Below the pieces are notes generated by a model. That model did not search any database. It was not told the origin of the DNA and saw nothing but the letters and a program-made list of their open reading frames with translations. 64,000 nucleotides of DNA from Pardosa pseudoannulata (lineage: Eukaryota > Arthropoda > Arachnida > Araneae > Lycosidae): contig CM063510.1 in the NCBI GenBank assembly GCA_032207245.1, positions 166,239,546 through 166,303,545 on the forward strand. The letters are read 5' to 3'. Below are positions 1 through 12,197 of this stretch, one piece after another (position 1 is the stretch's first letter; each line of letters starts with the position of its first letter). The position numbers and the translations under genes were made by a program.

Positions 1-125
1 TTTCATCTACCCACTGAAAGGATGAAAGGCTAAGTCAACTTGCTCGGCGCGGGGATCGAACCTCGGACCTGTGTTATGTCGAAGAACTACCCTAACGCCA
101 CTGTGCTTCTACCACTTCAATCTAA
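1..125 (-). repeat. tRNA-derived SINE, cut by window start
   Basis: Read on the minus strand, the block has a tRNA B-box-like motif (GGTTCGATCCCCGCG) at about 45-65. This is followed by a CTTAGCCTTTCATCC-type tail running to the window edge. That combination is known from tRNA-derived SINEs of several invertebrates. The head end lies near 120. The element is incomplete, so its family is uncertain. Confidence 0.5.
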
Positions 126-1776
126 CACCTATATATTCCTAATAAAGCAGTTTTTCCTGTCGGACTCACAAATACATGAACTATGCAGTTCCTACACTAG
201 AAAAGAAATAACAGCACCAATCAGGAATCCTTTTTATTCGAATAGTAGGGATTTCATAACTGTCGTGCTGCATTCGAAGGTCATTTTGTGGTAGACTTGA
301 TACACGTGTTGTTCAACTGAGTAAATTTAGTGATTTATTACCAGTTATTTGGTATTATTTTTTAGAGACTTCTATACTTCGCAGGAAAGCATTTCATTTG
401 TTTTATTCGTAATTTAATGTTTTATTTTCTAGCGTAGAGTCAAAAATATGTTTTGGTAGTAGAAAGTACCAGCTGCAAAATTAACTACTAAAATACAGTA
501 AAAATTAATTTTCTCTTTTCTATGATTATTCTCCATTTAAAATTATCTAACGATGCAAAAATGCAGTAAGAAAGTGGATGGTAAATTAATTCAGGATATA
601 AAGGGTTAAAAATCGAATATACTTTAGAAGGTTTTCACACGACGGTATATCAAGTTTTTATTGAGTGAAATATTCCCAAACTTACAGTTAAAGATTGAAG
701 CGGATGCATAAGAATTTGGGAAAAACAGTTATAAATAAACAGCTAGGATTAAATTCAGCTAGGTTCATTGCCAACGGGTAACAAGAAATACACCGTTGTC
801 AATGGGTAACAACAAATAACACATAATGACACTAGTAGACATGGTAAATGATTACATATATGTATATATGTATGTCAGGTCTAAAAAAGGGGTAGTAGGA
901 AATTACTTGAGTTAAAAACGATTTTTAAAAGGGAACTCTTTTATAATAATAAAATAAATGAAAAAGTCTTACACTCGGGTAAGCTTTTAGGATAATCCAG
1001 TCAGTCCGAAGCATTTTGAAACAATTTGATGAGCTTGAAAACAGATAAGTTGTCAGTGAGCGCGTGGACAGGGAGCTGTTAACAATACTCTACTCGTGTC
1101 TTCGATGAAAAAGTGAAAATGGCGCATGTTTTACTTAACGATGGTTTAATAAACTTATTATTATCAAGAAGACTGTTTTCCATTCGCCTTAACTCTGGAT
1201 CACGACATGTCATGCACAAGCAACAATGCATATATGTATAAATCTATACAATCAATAATGAGAATACTTATATATGTATAAAAGCATACATATTCATTAC
1301 ACCATTATTATTATACCAAATAATTATTATACCTAGGTTTAAAAAGCTTCTTATACATTCTACACCCCTTTTAAAAAAAAATGAAAATAATTATAAAAAC
1401 GTATTCAATTTAACAGTAATAAAATTTAAATCTGTTTTCTTAAAGCCTTTGTGAATAAACAGTAATACAGATCTTATCTTTCACAAATAATTAAAGCTAA
1501 TTAATTACTTAGAAACAGGAAAATTGGGATGTCACACAGTCTGTCATAGATTAATTGCTATAAGTCATGATACCTTTTTTCTGCCTTTCACTGAATGGCA
1601 TTGAAACGTCGTAAACTATCTTTCTACTTACTCTGAAGCTTCAAAATCAATTACATTGAAGATAAATTCCGTTTTTTAATTCCTTGAATGAAGTTAAAAA
1701 AAAGGACTGTAATATCGAAATGTTTTGGTGTTCAGATTCCAAATGAGATACTTATTTTTACTATTTATTAAAATAA
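126..1776. other. AT-rich intergenic DNA, no gene seen
   Basis: No ORF or RNA gene can be supported. Two pieces, at about 770-880 and 1215-1310, are diverged copies of DNA at about 4847-4917 and 5795-5857/6580-6620. They are therefore useful as paralogous empty sites for the long-TIR element and the solo LTR found there. Confidence 0.6.
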
Positions 1777-2587
1777 CTAGCATTTAGTCCGTCATATGAC
1801 CGGATCAATAAAATTTTTAATTTACTAGACATGTAAAGTGAGAAAATACGAGAAAAAAAAAGGTTTGTGTTTTGGCTAAGAATTATCTTGAAACAAAAGA
1901 TAATCGATGATTAAATATAAAATTATTACATGTGTACCTAATCTATTATTTTAACCAAATATTAAAGAAAAATTATTGACGTAATATCTAAGTTCAGTGA
2001 TAAAACGTATGAAAATAATGCAGACGATATTTAAATAATTTAAAATAAGAAATGATTAATGTCCGGTCTCATCAAAGTCGTTTAATGGTTTACCACGATT
2101 AACCCATGGCACCAACCAATGGTGGGCGTAATTCTCCAATTAATCAGAGTTTAATCGCGGTTAGCCATTAAATGATTTTGGTGAGACCGGACTAAATGAG
2201 ATAGTTAAAGGAATGACGTCATAATGCTAGAAAAAATGTTATTTTTACCTATTTATTATGTGATAAATTGATAAATTTAATCGTCTGCTCTTAACCGAGG
2301 AAAACAGGCTTGAAATAACAGCATTAAACGATCGAAAAGGGAGGAAGGGGTGGATTTCGAACGTTTTAAAGAAGACAATATTTTTCGCTGTGATATGAAG
2401 CATATTTATACCAATTTATTTTAGAATCAGATCTATAGTTTAGAAGAAGATAAACTTTACTCACTTTGTGTTTTGCTAACCCTAACTCATCAAGAATCCA
2501 ATAGGGATGCCTCTATCTTTTCCAGCTCCAACCGCTTCATAAATTGGAGGACAGACGGACAGATAACTTAGGCTATTATTATATAGG
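1777..2587 (-). mobile_element. Non-autonomous Helitron copy 1 (5' end disrupted by a SINE)
   Basis: The plus strand begins with CTAG. Just inside it is the palindrome CCGTCATATGAC, which on the minus strand is a hairpin directly before a terminal CTAG, the Helitron 3' signature. The inner sequence (TTAAAGGAATGACGTCATAATG, TAACCCTAACTCATC, GATAACTTAGGC) recurs in four other copies. The Helitron 5' end (TCCCCTATATAATA on the minus strand) is interrupted near 2587 by a SINE. A small inverted-repeat element is inserted at 2060-2192. No Rep/helicase coding is visible. Confidence 0.7.
2060..2192. mobile_element. Small MITE with ~42-bp TIRs inside Helitron copy 1
   Basis: GTCCGGTCTCATCAAAGTCG at the left end is matched in inverted orientation by the right end, with few mismatches over ~42 bp. 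TAA flanks both sides. Other Helitron copies read straight through this point (gattcaatgag, gattagatgag), which gives the empty site. A 3-bp TAA duplication fits PIF/Harbinger-type MITEs, but that assignment is inferred. Confidence 0.6.
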
Positions 2588-2760
2588 CTTGGTTTTGGAG
2601 TGCTACGGTCTCCTTTTTGCAACACTAGGGCTAATGAGACCGGGACCTACTGCTTAAAGCCGATTCCGAATGGCTAGGAACATCCATGCCACAGTGGGAT
2701 TCGAACCCACAAACTGCGGTTCCGAAAGCCAGCACCCTAACCATTCGTTCATCTTTCGGC
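2588..2760 (-). repeat. tRNA-derived SINE (family S)
   Basis: On the minus strand the head carries an A-box-like stretch and a B box (GGGTTCGAATCCCACTG). The body is GGCATGGATGTTC, CGGCTTTAAGCAGTAGGTCCC, a TAGCCCTAGTG-type piece and a GTAGCACTCCAAAACCAA-type tail. The same structure recurs about ten times in the window. Confidence 0.7.
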
Positions 2761-4846
2761 TATTATTATTATTATTTTTATTATAGAGAATAATAATAAT
2801 TATTATTATATAGAGAATTATAGTAATGTGGGGTTGAAAACAGGTTGTATTTATGGCAAAAGATGGGGAAGAGTTCTTTGCTTATAAACGGAGGGGAAGG
2901 GGCTTCTTCTATAGTAAAGTGTATGTGCACTGCATTTTTCAGTAAAATAATCTCTGTAATACTATCTGTACTCCAATTTTTAATATGGGTTTTAATTCCA
3001 ATTCATGTGATCAATTTCTTGTGGTTGAAGTACGTTTTTGATTTCAGACACATCATAGCATTGCAATAGTTACCAAGATTTACGAAAACTTCTAAGGAGC
3101 ATGGGTCGTTTGCAGCTATAAGATCTACTATTCTGCTTGCTACAAGAGGGCTATCGATATCGGGATGAACTATTCGAAGCCGGTTTGGAAAGGCTACAAA
3201 TATCCATACAGAGGGGGATTCGAATCTACGAATTTTGACACCGTACAGCAACGCCCCCTCATTCAGGAAGAACGTGTATTTATGAAGATTAATCGACAAA
3301 AACTAAGAAATTTTCAATGAACATACGTTAGTGGAGTTACATGGTTTTTGACGTTGTAAATTTTTAAAATTCTATAATAAAAACATTTTGGAAATATTCT
3401 ATTGTTTTATGTATTGCTTATATAATGCCATTTTCTTCTAGAGTATAATTGCTCTAGTAAAATTCATCAAATTATAAAAAAACATATTTGGACAAGATAA
3501 ACGAATTTATACATATAGGAGTTGATTAATTTTTTATAAGACATTTTGCATACGTTGCTCATATACCATTCGCTTTCAGAATAAAATGATTCAAACAAGA
3601 TTCTTTGCAAGTTGTTTAACGAGCTGAGCCCGTATGTGAATTTTTGATAAAAACTAAGTATGTGTGTCTGAGAAAGTAAAAAAAAATCAAACTTTTTTAA
3701 AGCTTTCAAACATCCACGTCATGCATCAATACATTAATCTTAAATATTTAAGTTCCCAGAAACCAAATGAGTAAATAAATAGGTATTTTTGTATATAAGA
3801 GAGTAAAAACTAATTATAATTGGGAGATGTTAGAACATCTGGTACTCTTTAAAAATCAATTTTTTGTAAGGAATACAATATTTGATTCAAATATGCCTTA
3901 TAAAAAGTCTGATGGTATTTTTGGTCTTAAACATGTTACCAAAAATGATTGTTTTTGACTCCGTTTAACTTAGTTTTTGACACTGAGCTGTAAGTGGCCC
4001 AGTCAGTTAACACTTTATTAGTAATAATACTTACAATTCTATTGCCCTGCACTTACACACATGCCGTACACACCCACATGTGTATATATATATGTGTGTG
4101 TGTCTGTGTATATATATATATAAATTTCTTTTCTGCCGCGGCTAAGAAAAGAAAGAAAGAAATAGAAAATTTATCAATAATAAATATATCAATTCTAAAA
4201 AAAAAAAACGAGAAAAAGGTCAGGGTACAACAAATAGAAATAAAAACCCACATGTACTCTGCCTAAAACAAGTAAGCAATAATACTAGATATTGACCTTT
4301 TTAAGCAAAAGGCCCAGGACAACATGGCTAAATTATACAATAAAATAGTTTAACAAACTAGCAGTACAAACAATTTACAAGATATATTGACATGTTATAA
4401 AAATACAACAAGCAAACTGCAAAGTAGAGCAAAACAGCAAAGTACAACGTAAATATTTTACGCAAATTACAGAATTGTAGCTCCATACTTAATATTAAAA
4501 AAACTTTCCAATATAATCAACAAGCCTTGTCTAGATAAAGGAGAATTTAGTTATTAATTTTCTTAAAATTTCTTCAAAAAACCTTATTCATTACATCATC
4601 AATAATGCTGATATATGTGTATATTTATATATGTATACATGTCTATATATGCATTACATGATTACTGCATATATATAGTCCTATTTTTTTCAAAATCAGC
4701 AGAATAAAAAACTTATTCCTTACATCATCAACAATGCTAATGTATTTGTATATATAAACGTCGAAAACAACGAGTACACATCATCATAGAATGTCAAACT
4801 CCTTTATTTTAACATCACAAAAACACTACTACTATTTTTTATCATT
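2761..4846. other. AT-rich intergenic DNA with a SINE relic and short microsatellites
   Basis: A decayed minus-strand SINE relic (GGGGATTCGAATCTACGAA) lies at about 3175-3270. ATT/TTA simple repeat occurs at 2760-2815, and a TA/TG-rich tract at 4079-4122. No ORF here looks protein-like. Confidence 0.5.
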
Positions 4847-4917
4847 GCCAATGGGTAACAAGAAATAAGATATAATGATACTAGTAGACATGGTAGATGA
4901 TTAGATATATGTATATA

Positions 4918-5790
4918 CCGGGTGGCCATAATTAAACTGACATTTCTCACAGTGTTCTGTAGCGCGATCTATTTTCGAGAATGAAGCCACATTTTGTAGG
5001 AAGATTAAACAAGACGGGAGACGAAGGATTCCGCGAAAAAACAAGTTAGTTGGAAAAGTCACCACTAGGGAAATATTTGGTGCTATGTAATAGAAAATAG
5101 AGTGTTAACAAATGCAAGTTAATACGGAATAAAATGACCTTTTATTATGCACATTTTCTGATTTAGTTCAAGTGCAATATGGCAACAATTTTAAAAAAGA
5201 TTAAAATCTACATAAACACCGATAAAGTCTCGTGATCTGCAATATCACGTACGCTGAGCAGCAGATGAAGTTCTTTATTCAAATTTCACGTTACATCCAT
5301 TGGCACAATACCAGATGCTTGGAATTTGCATTTGTTTATTGATTTGCATTTGTTAACACTCTATTGTATATTACACAGCGCCAAATATTCTCCTAGCGGT
5401 GACTTTTGAAACTATTTTTTTTTTTCGGAATTCTTCGTTTCCCGTCTTGTTTAATCTTCCTACCAAATGTGGCGTCATTCTCGCAGATAGATCGCGCTAC
5501 AGAACACTGTGAGCCCTGTCAGTTTAACCCCTTAAAGCATTTTCCCGTGTCTGACACGGGCAAAATTCAAAATAAACATGCAATCACATTATTTACACTT
5601 TGTTTGAGTAACAATTTTTTTTATAACTTTTAACTCTTTTTCCACTGTAGTCACCCCCTCCCCCAGATCTAAAATTGCAAAAAATAATTTATTCTATACC
5701 TATATATTTTTTTCAGTCATAAAATGTATCATTTTTTATCAGTTTTTCCGAAAAAAATTCGTGCTTTAAGGGGTTAATTATGGTCACCCG
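4918..5790. mobile_element. Long-TIR DNA transposon (TA target), non-autonomous
   Basis: The left end (CGGGTGGCCATAATTAAACTG) is repeated inverted at the right end (ATTATGGTCACCCG). The inverted match continues for about 200 bp, including AGAACACTGTGAG/CTCACAGTGTTCT and TTAACACTCTATT/AATAGAGTGTTAA. TA flanks both ends (4916-4917, 5791-5792). The right arm is split by a TTAA-type MITE at 5528-5773. No transposase is visible. TA duplication and long arms suggest a Tc1/mariner-superfamily derivative. Confidence 0.75.
5528..5773. mobile_element. piggyBac-type MITE (TTAA target)
   Basis: TTAA at 5524-5527 and 5774-5777 flanks a 246-bp element. Its termini are CCCCTTAAAGCA and the inverse TGCTTTAAGGGG. 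The subterminal TCCCGTGTCTGACACGGG is itself a palindrome. The intact left TIR of the host transposon reads AATTAAACTGACA without this insert, so the empty site is known. Confidence 0.85.
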
Positions 5791-5857
5791 TATGTATACA
5801 AGCAACAATGCATGTATGTATAAATCTATTCAATCAATAATGGAAATACGTATATAT

Positions 5858-6579
5858 TGTGAAGACTCCCCTTTGTCCGAGCCCGCACCAAAACAGCTGA
5901 TCGTAGTACACCTGTTTACCTGGACAATAGCGTGGCGTCGCAGAGTCTGGGATCTTGACAATCGGACTGAATAGACGAATACGCCCCTGATAGATCTCGT
6001 TAATGAATGCTTAGATATTCCGTGAAGGGACAGACAGCGAATGAGAATTCAGCTAAAAAATATAACTGTAACTTTAGCTGGAGTTCTCAAGTAACTGGGA
6101 TCTTAACTGACCCAAAAAGCAATTAGCGGAACCGTAACTGACCCCCCAGGCATAAAAAGCCTACAATTTTGCGACTCAGGGCTTTTCGTCTTTTTTTTTC
6201 GTAGGTGTGTTGACCTCGTGGAGGATTTCGGCCTTTTTACCAGAGCCAGCTTGCTAGTTCGGGAGATTCGTAAAGTCCACTCATATAGGGAGCGGCAGAG
6301 TCTCGGATACCGAACGGCAGATAAATTGGGTTTGATTGCACCCTGAAAAGCCTCCCCACTTGTAAGGGATTATGAAATCTCTTGTTTTTCTTTCGACTGT
6401 GATCGTCGTGAGGAAGGTTTACCGGCAACCATCCTTTGCAGTTCTACATGATTTGGGAATTAACATTCCTTTGTAAATAGCATTAGTTAATCCAGTATAA
6501 AAGTAAATTTCCAATTTTATCTTTGACTGTGATCCATTATTCACGTTACCTCTCATTTGAGAATATTGAAGGCGTCACA
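5858..6579 (+). mobile_element. Solo LTR with ATAT target duplication
   Basis: The 722-bp block starts TGTGAAGACTCC and ends AAGGCGTCACA, with short inverted TGTGA/TCACA ends. ATAT flanks both sides (5854-5857, 6580-6583). It is GC-richer than its surroundings and has a TATA-like CATAAAAAG near 6150. The homologous DNA at about 1255-1285 has no insert (ACTTATATATGTATAAAAGC). This fits a solo LTR of a Ty3/gypsy-like or BEL-like element. No internal coding remains. Confidence 0.75.
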
Positions 6580-6622
6580 ATATGTATAAAAGCATGCATA
6601 TCCATTACACCATTATTTCATA

Positions 6623-7550
6623 CTAGCATATAGCCCATCATATGACGGGATTAGTATCATTTCTAATATTCCAGAACTGATAAGTACCTAATGAAGCAGG
6701 TAAAAAATGGTTTGTTTTTCGGCTGAGAACTATTTGTTTCACTCTCAATAATTTATTTATCGTCATACTCCTCTAGAGTCTCCCGATCCGGTAATGCAGT
6801 TTAGAATCACATTGAATTCATTTAGTCAAACCATGTGGTTATGTATAACAAACAAACACACAAAAGAACAAACTTCTTAATTTCCAAATATATATAAATT
6901 AAAAGTTAGATATTTATGAGTCCGTGAAATAGACTCCTAGACTTATATGAAAAGAATTTATTATTAATACCAGTCGTAAAAGTTTCATTGCAACAAAAAA
7001 TAATCGATGATTAAATTTAATATTAACACATATGTACCTAATCTATTATTTAAGCCAAATATAAAAGAAAATTAGTTACGTAATATCTAAGTGGTAAAAC
7101 ATATGAAAATAATGTAGACGATATTTAAATAATTTAAAATAAGAATTGATTAGATGAGAGGGTTAAAGGAATGACGCCATAATGTTAGAAAAAAATGTTA
7201 TTTTTACCTATTTATTATGTGATAAATTGATATCAATTTAACCGCCTGGTCTTAACCGGGGAAAATAGGGCTTGAAATAATGGCATGAAACTTTCAAAAA
7301 GAAGAAAGGGGTGGATTTCGATCGTTTTAAAGAGGACAGTATTTTTTTTATGATAGGAAGTCTAATTATACAAATTTCTTTTAGAATCAGATCGATAGTT
7401 TAGGAGAGGATAAACTTTACTCGCTTTGAATTTTGGTAACCCTAACTCATCAAGAATACAATATGGATGCCTCTATCTATTCCAGGTCCAACAGCTTCAA
7501 AAATTCGAGGACAGAAGGAAAAATAACTTAGGCTATAATTGTATAGGGGA
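6623..7550 (-). mobile_element. Non-autonomous Helitron copy 2
   Basis: It begins CTAGCATATAGCCCATCATATGACGGG, where the hairpin plus CTAG is the minus-strand 3' end, and ends GTATAGGGGA (minus strand TCCCC at the 5' end). A precedes and T follows, which is the Helitron A|T target. At 928 bp it is one of the two shortest complete copies. No ORF. Confidence 0.75.
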
Positions 7551-8100
7551 TAACATTATTACTGCATATATATAATCCTCAATTTTTTTTCAAAATCAAC
7601 AGAAGAAAAATACATATTCCTCATATCATCAACAATGCTAATATATTTGTATATGTATATATGCATACAAGCAATATCTCATATATGTATAAATCTATAC
7701 AATTAATAATGAGAATGCGTATATATGCATACGTATGTATTACACCATTACTTCATATTTATAATCACTACTTTTCTTTCACATCAGCAAAAATAGTCAA
7801 TGAAAATATAAATGAAATTAATTTTTATTGAAAAGGAAGTTTGATTAGGTAAAAATGCATACTTCATAGGAAATCTTTCAAGGCGAATTATCACATAAAT
7901 ACAGGTTTATTAACAATTGCAGAGGTTGCGTGACCAGTTGAGAAGTGGGTAGAATCAGGAAGCGGTCGGATGCTGTATGCAAATTAAAGCCCAAAAATAA
8001 CCAGATCATTCGACAATTTCCTCCACCCGAGAGAAAAATTCCACCTGCGAAACTCTCAAGGCTGGAAAATCCTCTTAGCAGAGTCGTGGAAAATAGGGAG
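7551..8100. other. CP1 upstream region
   Basis: AT-rich DNA that includes a third relic of the local repeat (about 7676-7745). Close to the gene, AGATCAT at 8003-8009 and CTCCACCCGAGAG just after it match the promoter module of the other cuticle genes at nearly the same distance from TATA. The TTCCGGAA element of the other genes is absent. Confidence 0.5.
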
Positions 8101-8170
8101 TATATATAGGTGTCACAATCGGGTACGAATCAATCTGGAGTACAGACTCGAGTGAAAATCTAAAGAAACC
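8101..8170 (+). promoter_or_regulatory. CP1 core promoter and 5' leader
   Basis: TATATATA at 8101-8108 is followed about 30 nt later by an initiator-like TCAATCT (8130-8136). The leader to the ATG at 8171 is then ~40 nt. Spacing matches the five paralogues. Confidence 0.7.
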
Positions 8171-11100
8171 ATGATCTCTAAGGTAAGATGAGATTTCCAT
8201 TAATCATTTAACACTCTAAGTGTAGAATAACTCTCTCCCATAAAACTATAAATATTACAAAAATGCCACTTATCGTAAGAAAAAATTAAAATTACGAGTA
8301 AATGAAATTTTTGTTAATCATTCTACCATTGCATTCCTATAATTATTAATTTTTTAACTATTGTTAACTTAAGTTATTGTCGGTGGTCTCATATTTCTTT
8401 GAAGAAATGCGAAAAATATTAGGTGAAATTGGAGGGCTGTTAATCATAGTCTTAAAGAATTAATATCTCATTAACAATCAAAATTAGTACAAAACTATCG
8501 CATATCGTAAAGAAGTCTATGCTATCGTATAACTAAGATTTTTGTTAATCATTCTATCCTTACATTCCTGTAATTAATATTTTGATTAAACTGTTATTTT
8601 TTAAATTTTGGTTAATTTTTTTAAATACTGTTTTTCTATTTCTTTGGAGGAATGCGAAAAATATTAGACCAAATTACAGCATTGTTAATCATGGGGGAAA
8701 AGCATGAATATCTCATTAACAATCCCCATAAAATTATAAGTATTACAAGACTATCGCATATCGTAAAGAAATCCATGCTATCGTATTACTGAATTTTTAG
8801 TTAATCATTCTACCCTTACATTCTTGAAATTAATAATTTGTTTAAACTGTTATTTTTTAAATTCTGGTTACTGTTATTATTTTTCTATTTCTTTGAAGAA
8901 ATCCGCTAAATATTAGGCCAAATTAGAGCGTTGTTAATCATGGTGGAAAAGAATGAATAACCCATTAGCAATACTCATAAAATCATAAGTATCATGACTA
9001 TCCCATATCGTAAAGAAATCTATGCTATCGTAAGACAAAATTTTTAGTTAATCATTCTAACCTTACATTCCTCTAATTAATATTTTGTTTAAACTATTAT
9101 TTTTTAAATTTTGGTTACTGTTATTGTTTTTCTATTTCTTTGAAGAAATAAGCAAAATATTAGGCCAAATTAGAGCGTTGTTAATCATGGTGGAAAAGAA
9201 TGAATAACCCATTAGCAATACTCATAAAATTATAAGTATGTCATAAATATCACATATCGTAAAAGAAACTGTGATGCCAAATGAATGAAATTTTTGCTAA
9301 TCATTCTACTCTTGCTTCCCTGAAATAACTCTTTTTTTAATTATTCCTAATTAAATTTATTCTCATATTTTTTTCTTTCGAGAAATGCGCAAAATATTAG
9401 GTCAAATTAGAGAATTGTTAATCAGAGTGGAAAAACATGAATATCTCATTAAAAATACCCATAAAATCATAAGTATCATGACTATCCCATATCGTAAAAA
9501 AATCTATGCAATCGTATGACTAAAATTTTAGTTAATCATTTTACCCTTACATTCCTGAAATTAATAATTTGTTTAAACTGTTATTTTTAAAATTTGGGTT
9601 ACTGTTATTTATTTTCTATTTCTTTGAAGAAATACACAAAATATTCGGTGAAATTAGACGGCTGTTAATCATGGTGGGAAAGCATGAATAACCCATTAGC
9701 AATACTAATAAAATTATAAGTATTACAAAACAATCGCATATCATAAAGAAATCTATTCTATCGTAAGACTAAAATTTTAGTTAATCATTCTACCTTTACA
9801 TTCCTGAAATTAATAATTTGATTAAACTGTTATTTTTAAAATTTTGGTTACTGTTATTATTTTTCTATTTAAAAAAAATGCGCAAAATATTAAGCCAAAT
9901 TAGAGAGCTGTTAATCGTGGTGAAAAAACATGAATAACTCATTAGCAATACTAATAAAATTATAAGTATTTCATAAATATCACATATCGTAAAATAAAAT
10001 GTGATGCCAATTGAATGAAATTATTGCTAATTATTTTACCCTTTCCTTTATAAAATTATTAATTTGTTTCAATTGTTATTTTTTTATTATAGTTATTGTT
10101 GCTGTTTTTCTGATTATCCAAAAAATGTACTAAACCCTAGTTTATATTAGATCGCTGTTAATCGGGGTGAAAAAGTATAATTAACCCATTAACTATCTCT
10201 ATAAAAACTATTAAGTATTAATGGATTATCACATAAAAAACTATGCTGTTGATTTTCATTAAAATAAAGTTTTCAAACAAAAATTCAATATACTGATCTG
10301 TCAATAGAATAAAACGTTTTAATGCCTGATAGACGTTTTAAAATTGTTACCAACAATAAGAGAGAGTTATTGTAAACATCAATATTGTTTCAATTTATTA
10401 GTATTCCAATCTGTGTTTGCTTTATTTCATCTAAAAACATATTTATTGTCTTTAATATATATTTACTATTGTTTCAGGTAGCAATTTTGTGCGCAGTTTT
10501 CGCTGCTGCCCAAGCCACCGCACTTTTTGCAGCCCCCATTGTTAGCACTGGCGTCAGTTCCAGCTCAAGACAACAAGACGTAAGTGTGACTTGGAATTTG
10601 TTCTGTTCAATTTATGGATGACATGCAATACCATTCTTAAATTAAATAAAAGTCAGTATAATAAAACTGCTAAAAACATTAACGGCTGTTATATTTAAAA
10701 TAAATTATTTACTTTAATAAATAATAAATACCATAAACGTCTAACTTTAGACAGTAAAAAATAACCGTGCTTTAATTTGTCACAGGCCATTGGCAACTAC
10801 GCCTTCAACTATGGTATCGCTGACGGTTTGGGTGCCACCAACTCCCGCGCCGAAGTGGGTGACGCTGCTGGAAACAAGAAGGGATCCTACACCCTGACTG
10901 ACATCGACGGAAGGGCAAGAAGAGTCGACTATGTTGCTGACGCCCTCGGATTCAGGGCATCCGTCAACACCAACGAGCCAGGTACCGCCCTCAGTGCCCC
11001 AGCAGCTGCAGCCGTTGTCAGCCCATACGCTGCCCCAGTCGCACCAGTTGCCGCTGCTCCAGTGGCTCCAGTCGTCGCCCCAGCTCCAGTAGCTGCCTAT

Positions 11101-11286
11101 AGCAGTGTTATCGGACACGGAGCTGCTCTCGCCGCCCCATTGGTTGCCCCTGCTCCAGTTGCAGCTTACAGCAGCGTGATCGGACATGGAGCTGCAGTCG
11201 CCGCCCCAGGAATCTACGGTGCCGGACTCTACAATGCCGGTCTTTATGGATACGGCCTCTACGGAGCCAAGTCTCTGCATTTGTAA
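8171..11286 (+). CDS. CP1: cuticle protein, chitin-binding RR-type, 204 aa
   Basis: Coding exons are 8171-8182 (MISK), 10478-10579 and 10786-11286, all with GT-AG phase-0 introns. Residues 1 to about 20 form a signal peptide (VAILCAVFAAAQATA). Residues ~42-102 form the chitin-binding block, with NYAFNYGIAD, GSYTLTDIDGRARRVDY and GFRASVNTNEPGT. An Ala/Pro/Val region with two AAYSSVIGHGAA repeats follows. Unlike its paralogues, CP1 ends in a Gly/Tyr-rich tail (GLYGYGLYGAKSLHL) rather than PYGLGL-KSIVY. The likely role is structural: secreted by epidermis and bound to chitin in exoskeleton. Intron 1 carries an eight-copy tandem repeat. Poly(A) signals AATAAA lie at 11286-11291 (very close to the stop) and 11433-11438. 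The gene call is firm; the precise function is inferred from family. Confidence 0.9.
8205..10250. repeat. Eight-copy ~245-bp tandem repeat in CP1 intron 1
   Basis: The landmark G(T/C)TAATCATT recurs at 8313, 8544, 8800, 9047, 9296, 9531, 9780 and 10026. Each copy also has CATATCGTAAA, TTTCTATTT and an AAATATTAGGYCAAATTAGA-like stretch. Copies at 9296 and 10026 share private changes (CTGTGATGCCAA, GCTAAT) and are 730 bp apart, which suggests a three-monomer higher-order unit. It fills nearly all of intron 1. Confidence 0.85.
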
Positions 11287-11439
11287 ATAAAATAGCTGGC
11301 CATTCATCTTAGCTACAAGACATAATGAACCATCCCTATGATTTCTTCCTTTAAGGAACTATTATAAAAGGAAGACAATTTATGCCAATCATGTGTTCAA
11401 TGAACAAAAGAATATTTCTTTCGATATTATTTAATAAAA

Positions 11440-12197
11440 TACTACCTTCAATTTAGCCTGATTTCTTGTTAATTTTTTTAATCAAATTTTTTAAACATGT
11501 ACTCAATTGCAATAAAATGATCATATTACAAGATACAACATCAAGTTAAATTAGATGCTTTAGGAACCACAAAATTGTATAAATTTATTGTTAAAATAAT
11601 TTTTATTTATCACACCAGGACAATGTTGTACATCGGAATACATTATTGGTGATCCATATAAACTATGTATACATACATTAACACATGATACATAAAATAT
11701 GTTACTTATTTATATCATATTTCTATTTCTGAGCCTCCTACTGCACTCTGATAGGGATAAGGTAAACGCTACCTCACACGTTTATTGTATGTGAACATCC
11801 ACACATAAGCTATCAACTAACACTATTTTAGTAATTATGTTTTGCAATATTATTCTTACATCTTTTACCGAAAAAAGTGGTGAACGATAAGAAACATTGT
11901 AGTGTTATCTTGACTTTCTCCCTTACTCCTATACAAAAATACCACAAATAATGAATGCAGTGGAGAAATCGGAAGGAGCCTATGTTCCATGCAACCAATA
12001 TTTAAGACGGTCATCAGTAAAAGCATTTTAAAGACAACCAAATGATTCTTTACAGTGTCCCTTTGTCAAACTGACAAAATAGGGTAAAATATCATTTATT
12101 TCTCTTAACTGTTGGATTGGATTCAAAATTTAAATTTAAATGTTAGATCTGCAATTTAGGTTTACGAACCGCTTACGAGTGGCAGAAACATTGAACA
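11440..12197. other. Intergenic, nothing recognised
   Basis: AT-rich DNA downstream of CP1's second poly(A) signal. No coding, RNA or clear repeat feature was seen. Confidence 0.5.

Noticed and set aside
10780..11307. Long antisense frames opposite exon 3 of the cuticle genes (also at 20073, 38578, 59438)
   Set aside because: They mirror the GC-rich, codon-biased sense exon (Ala/Pro codons read backwards as Gly/Ser/Trp) and have no motifs or splice logic of their own.
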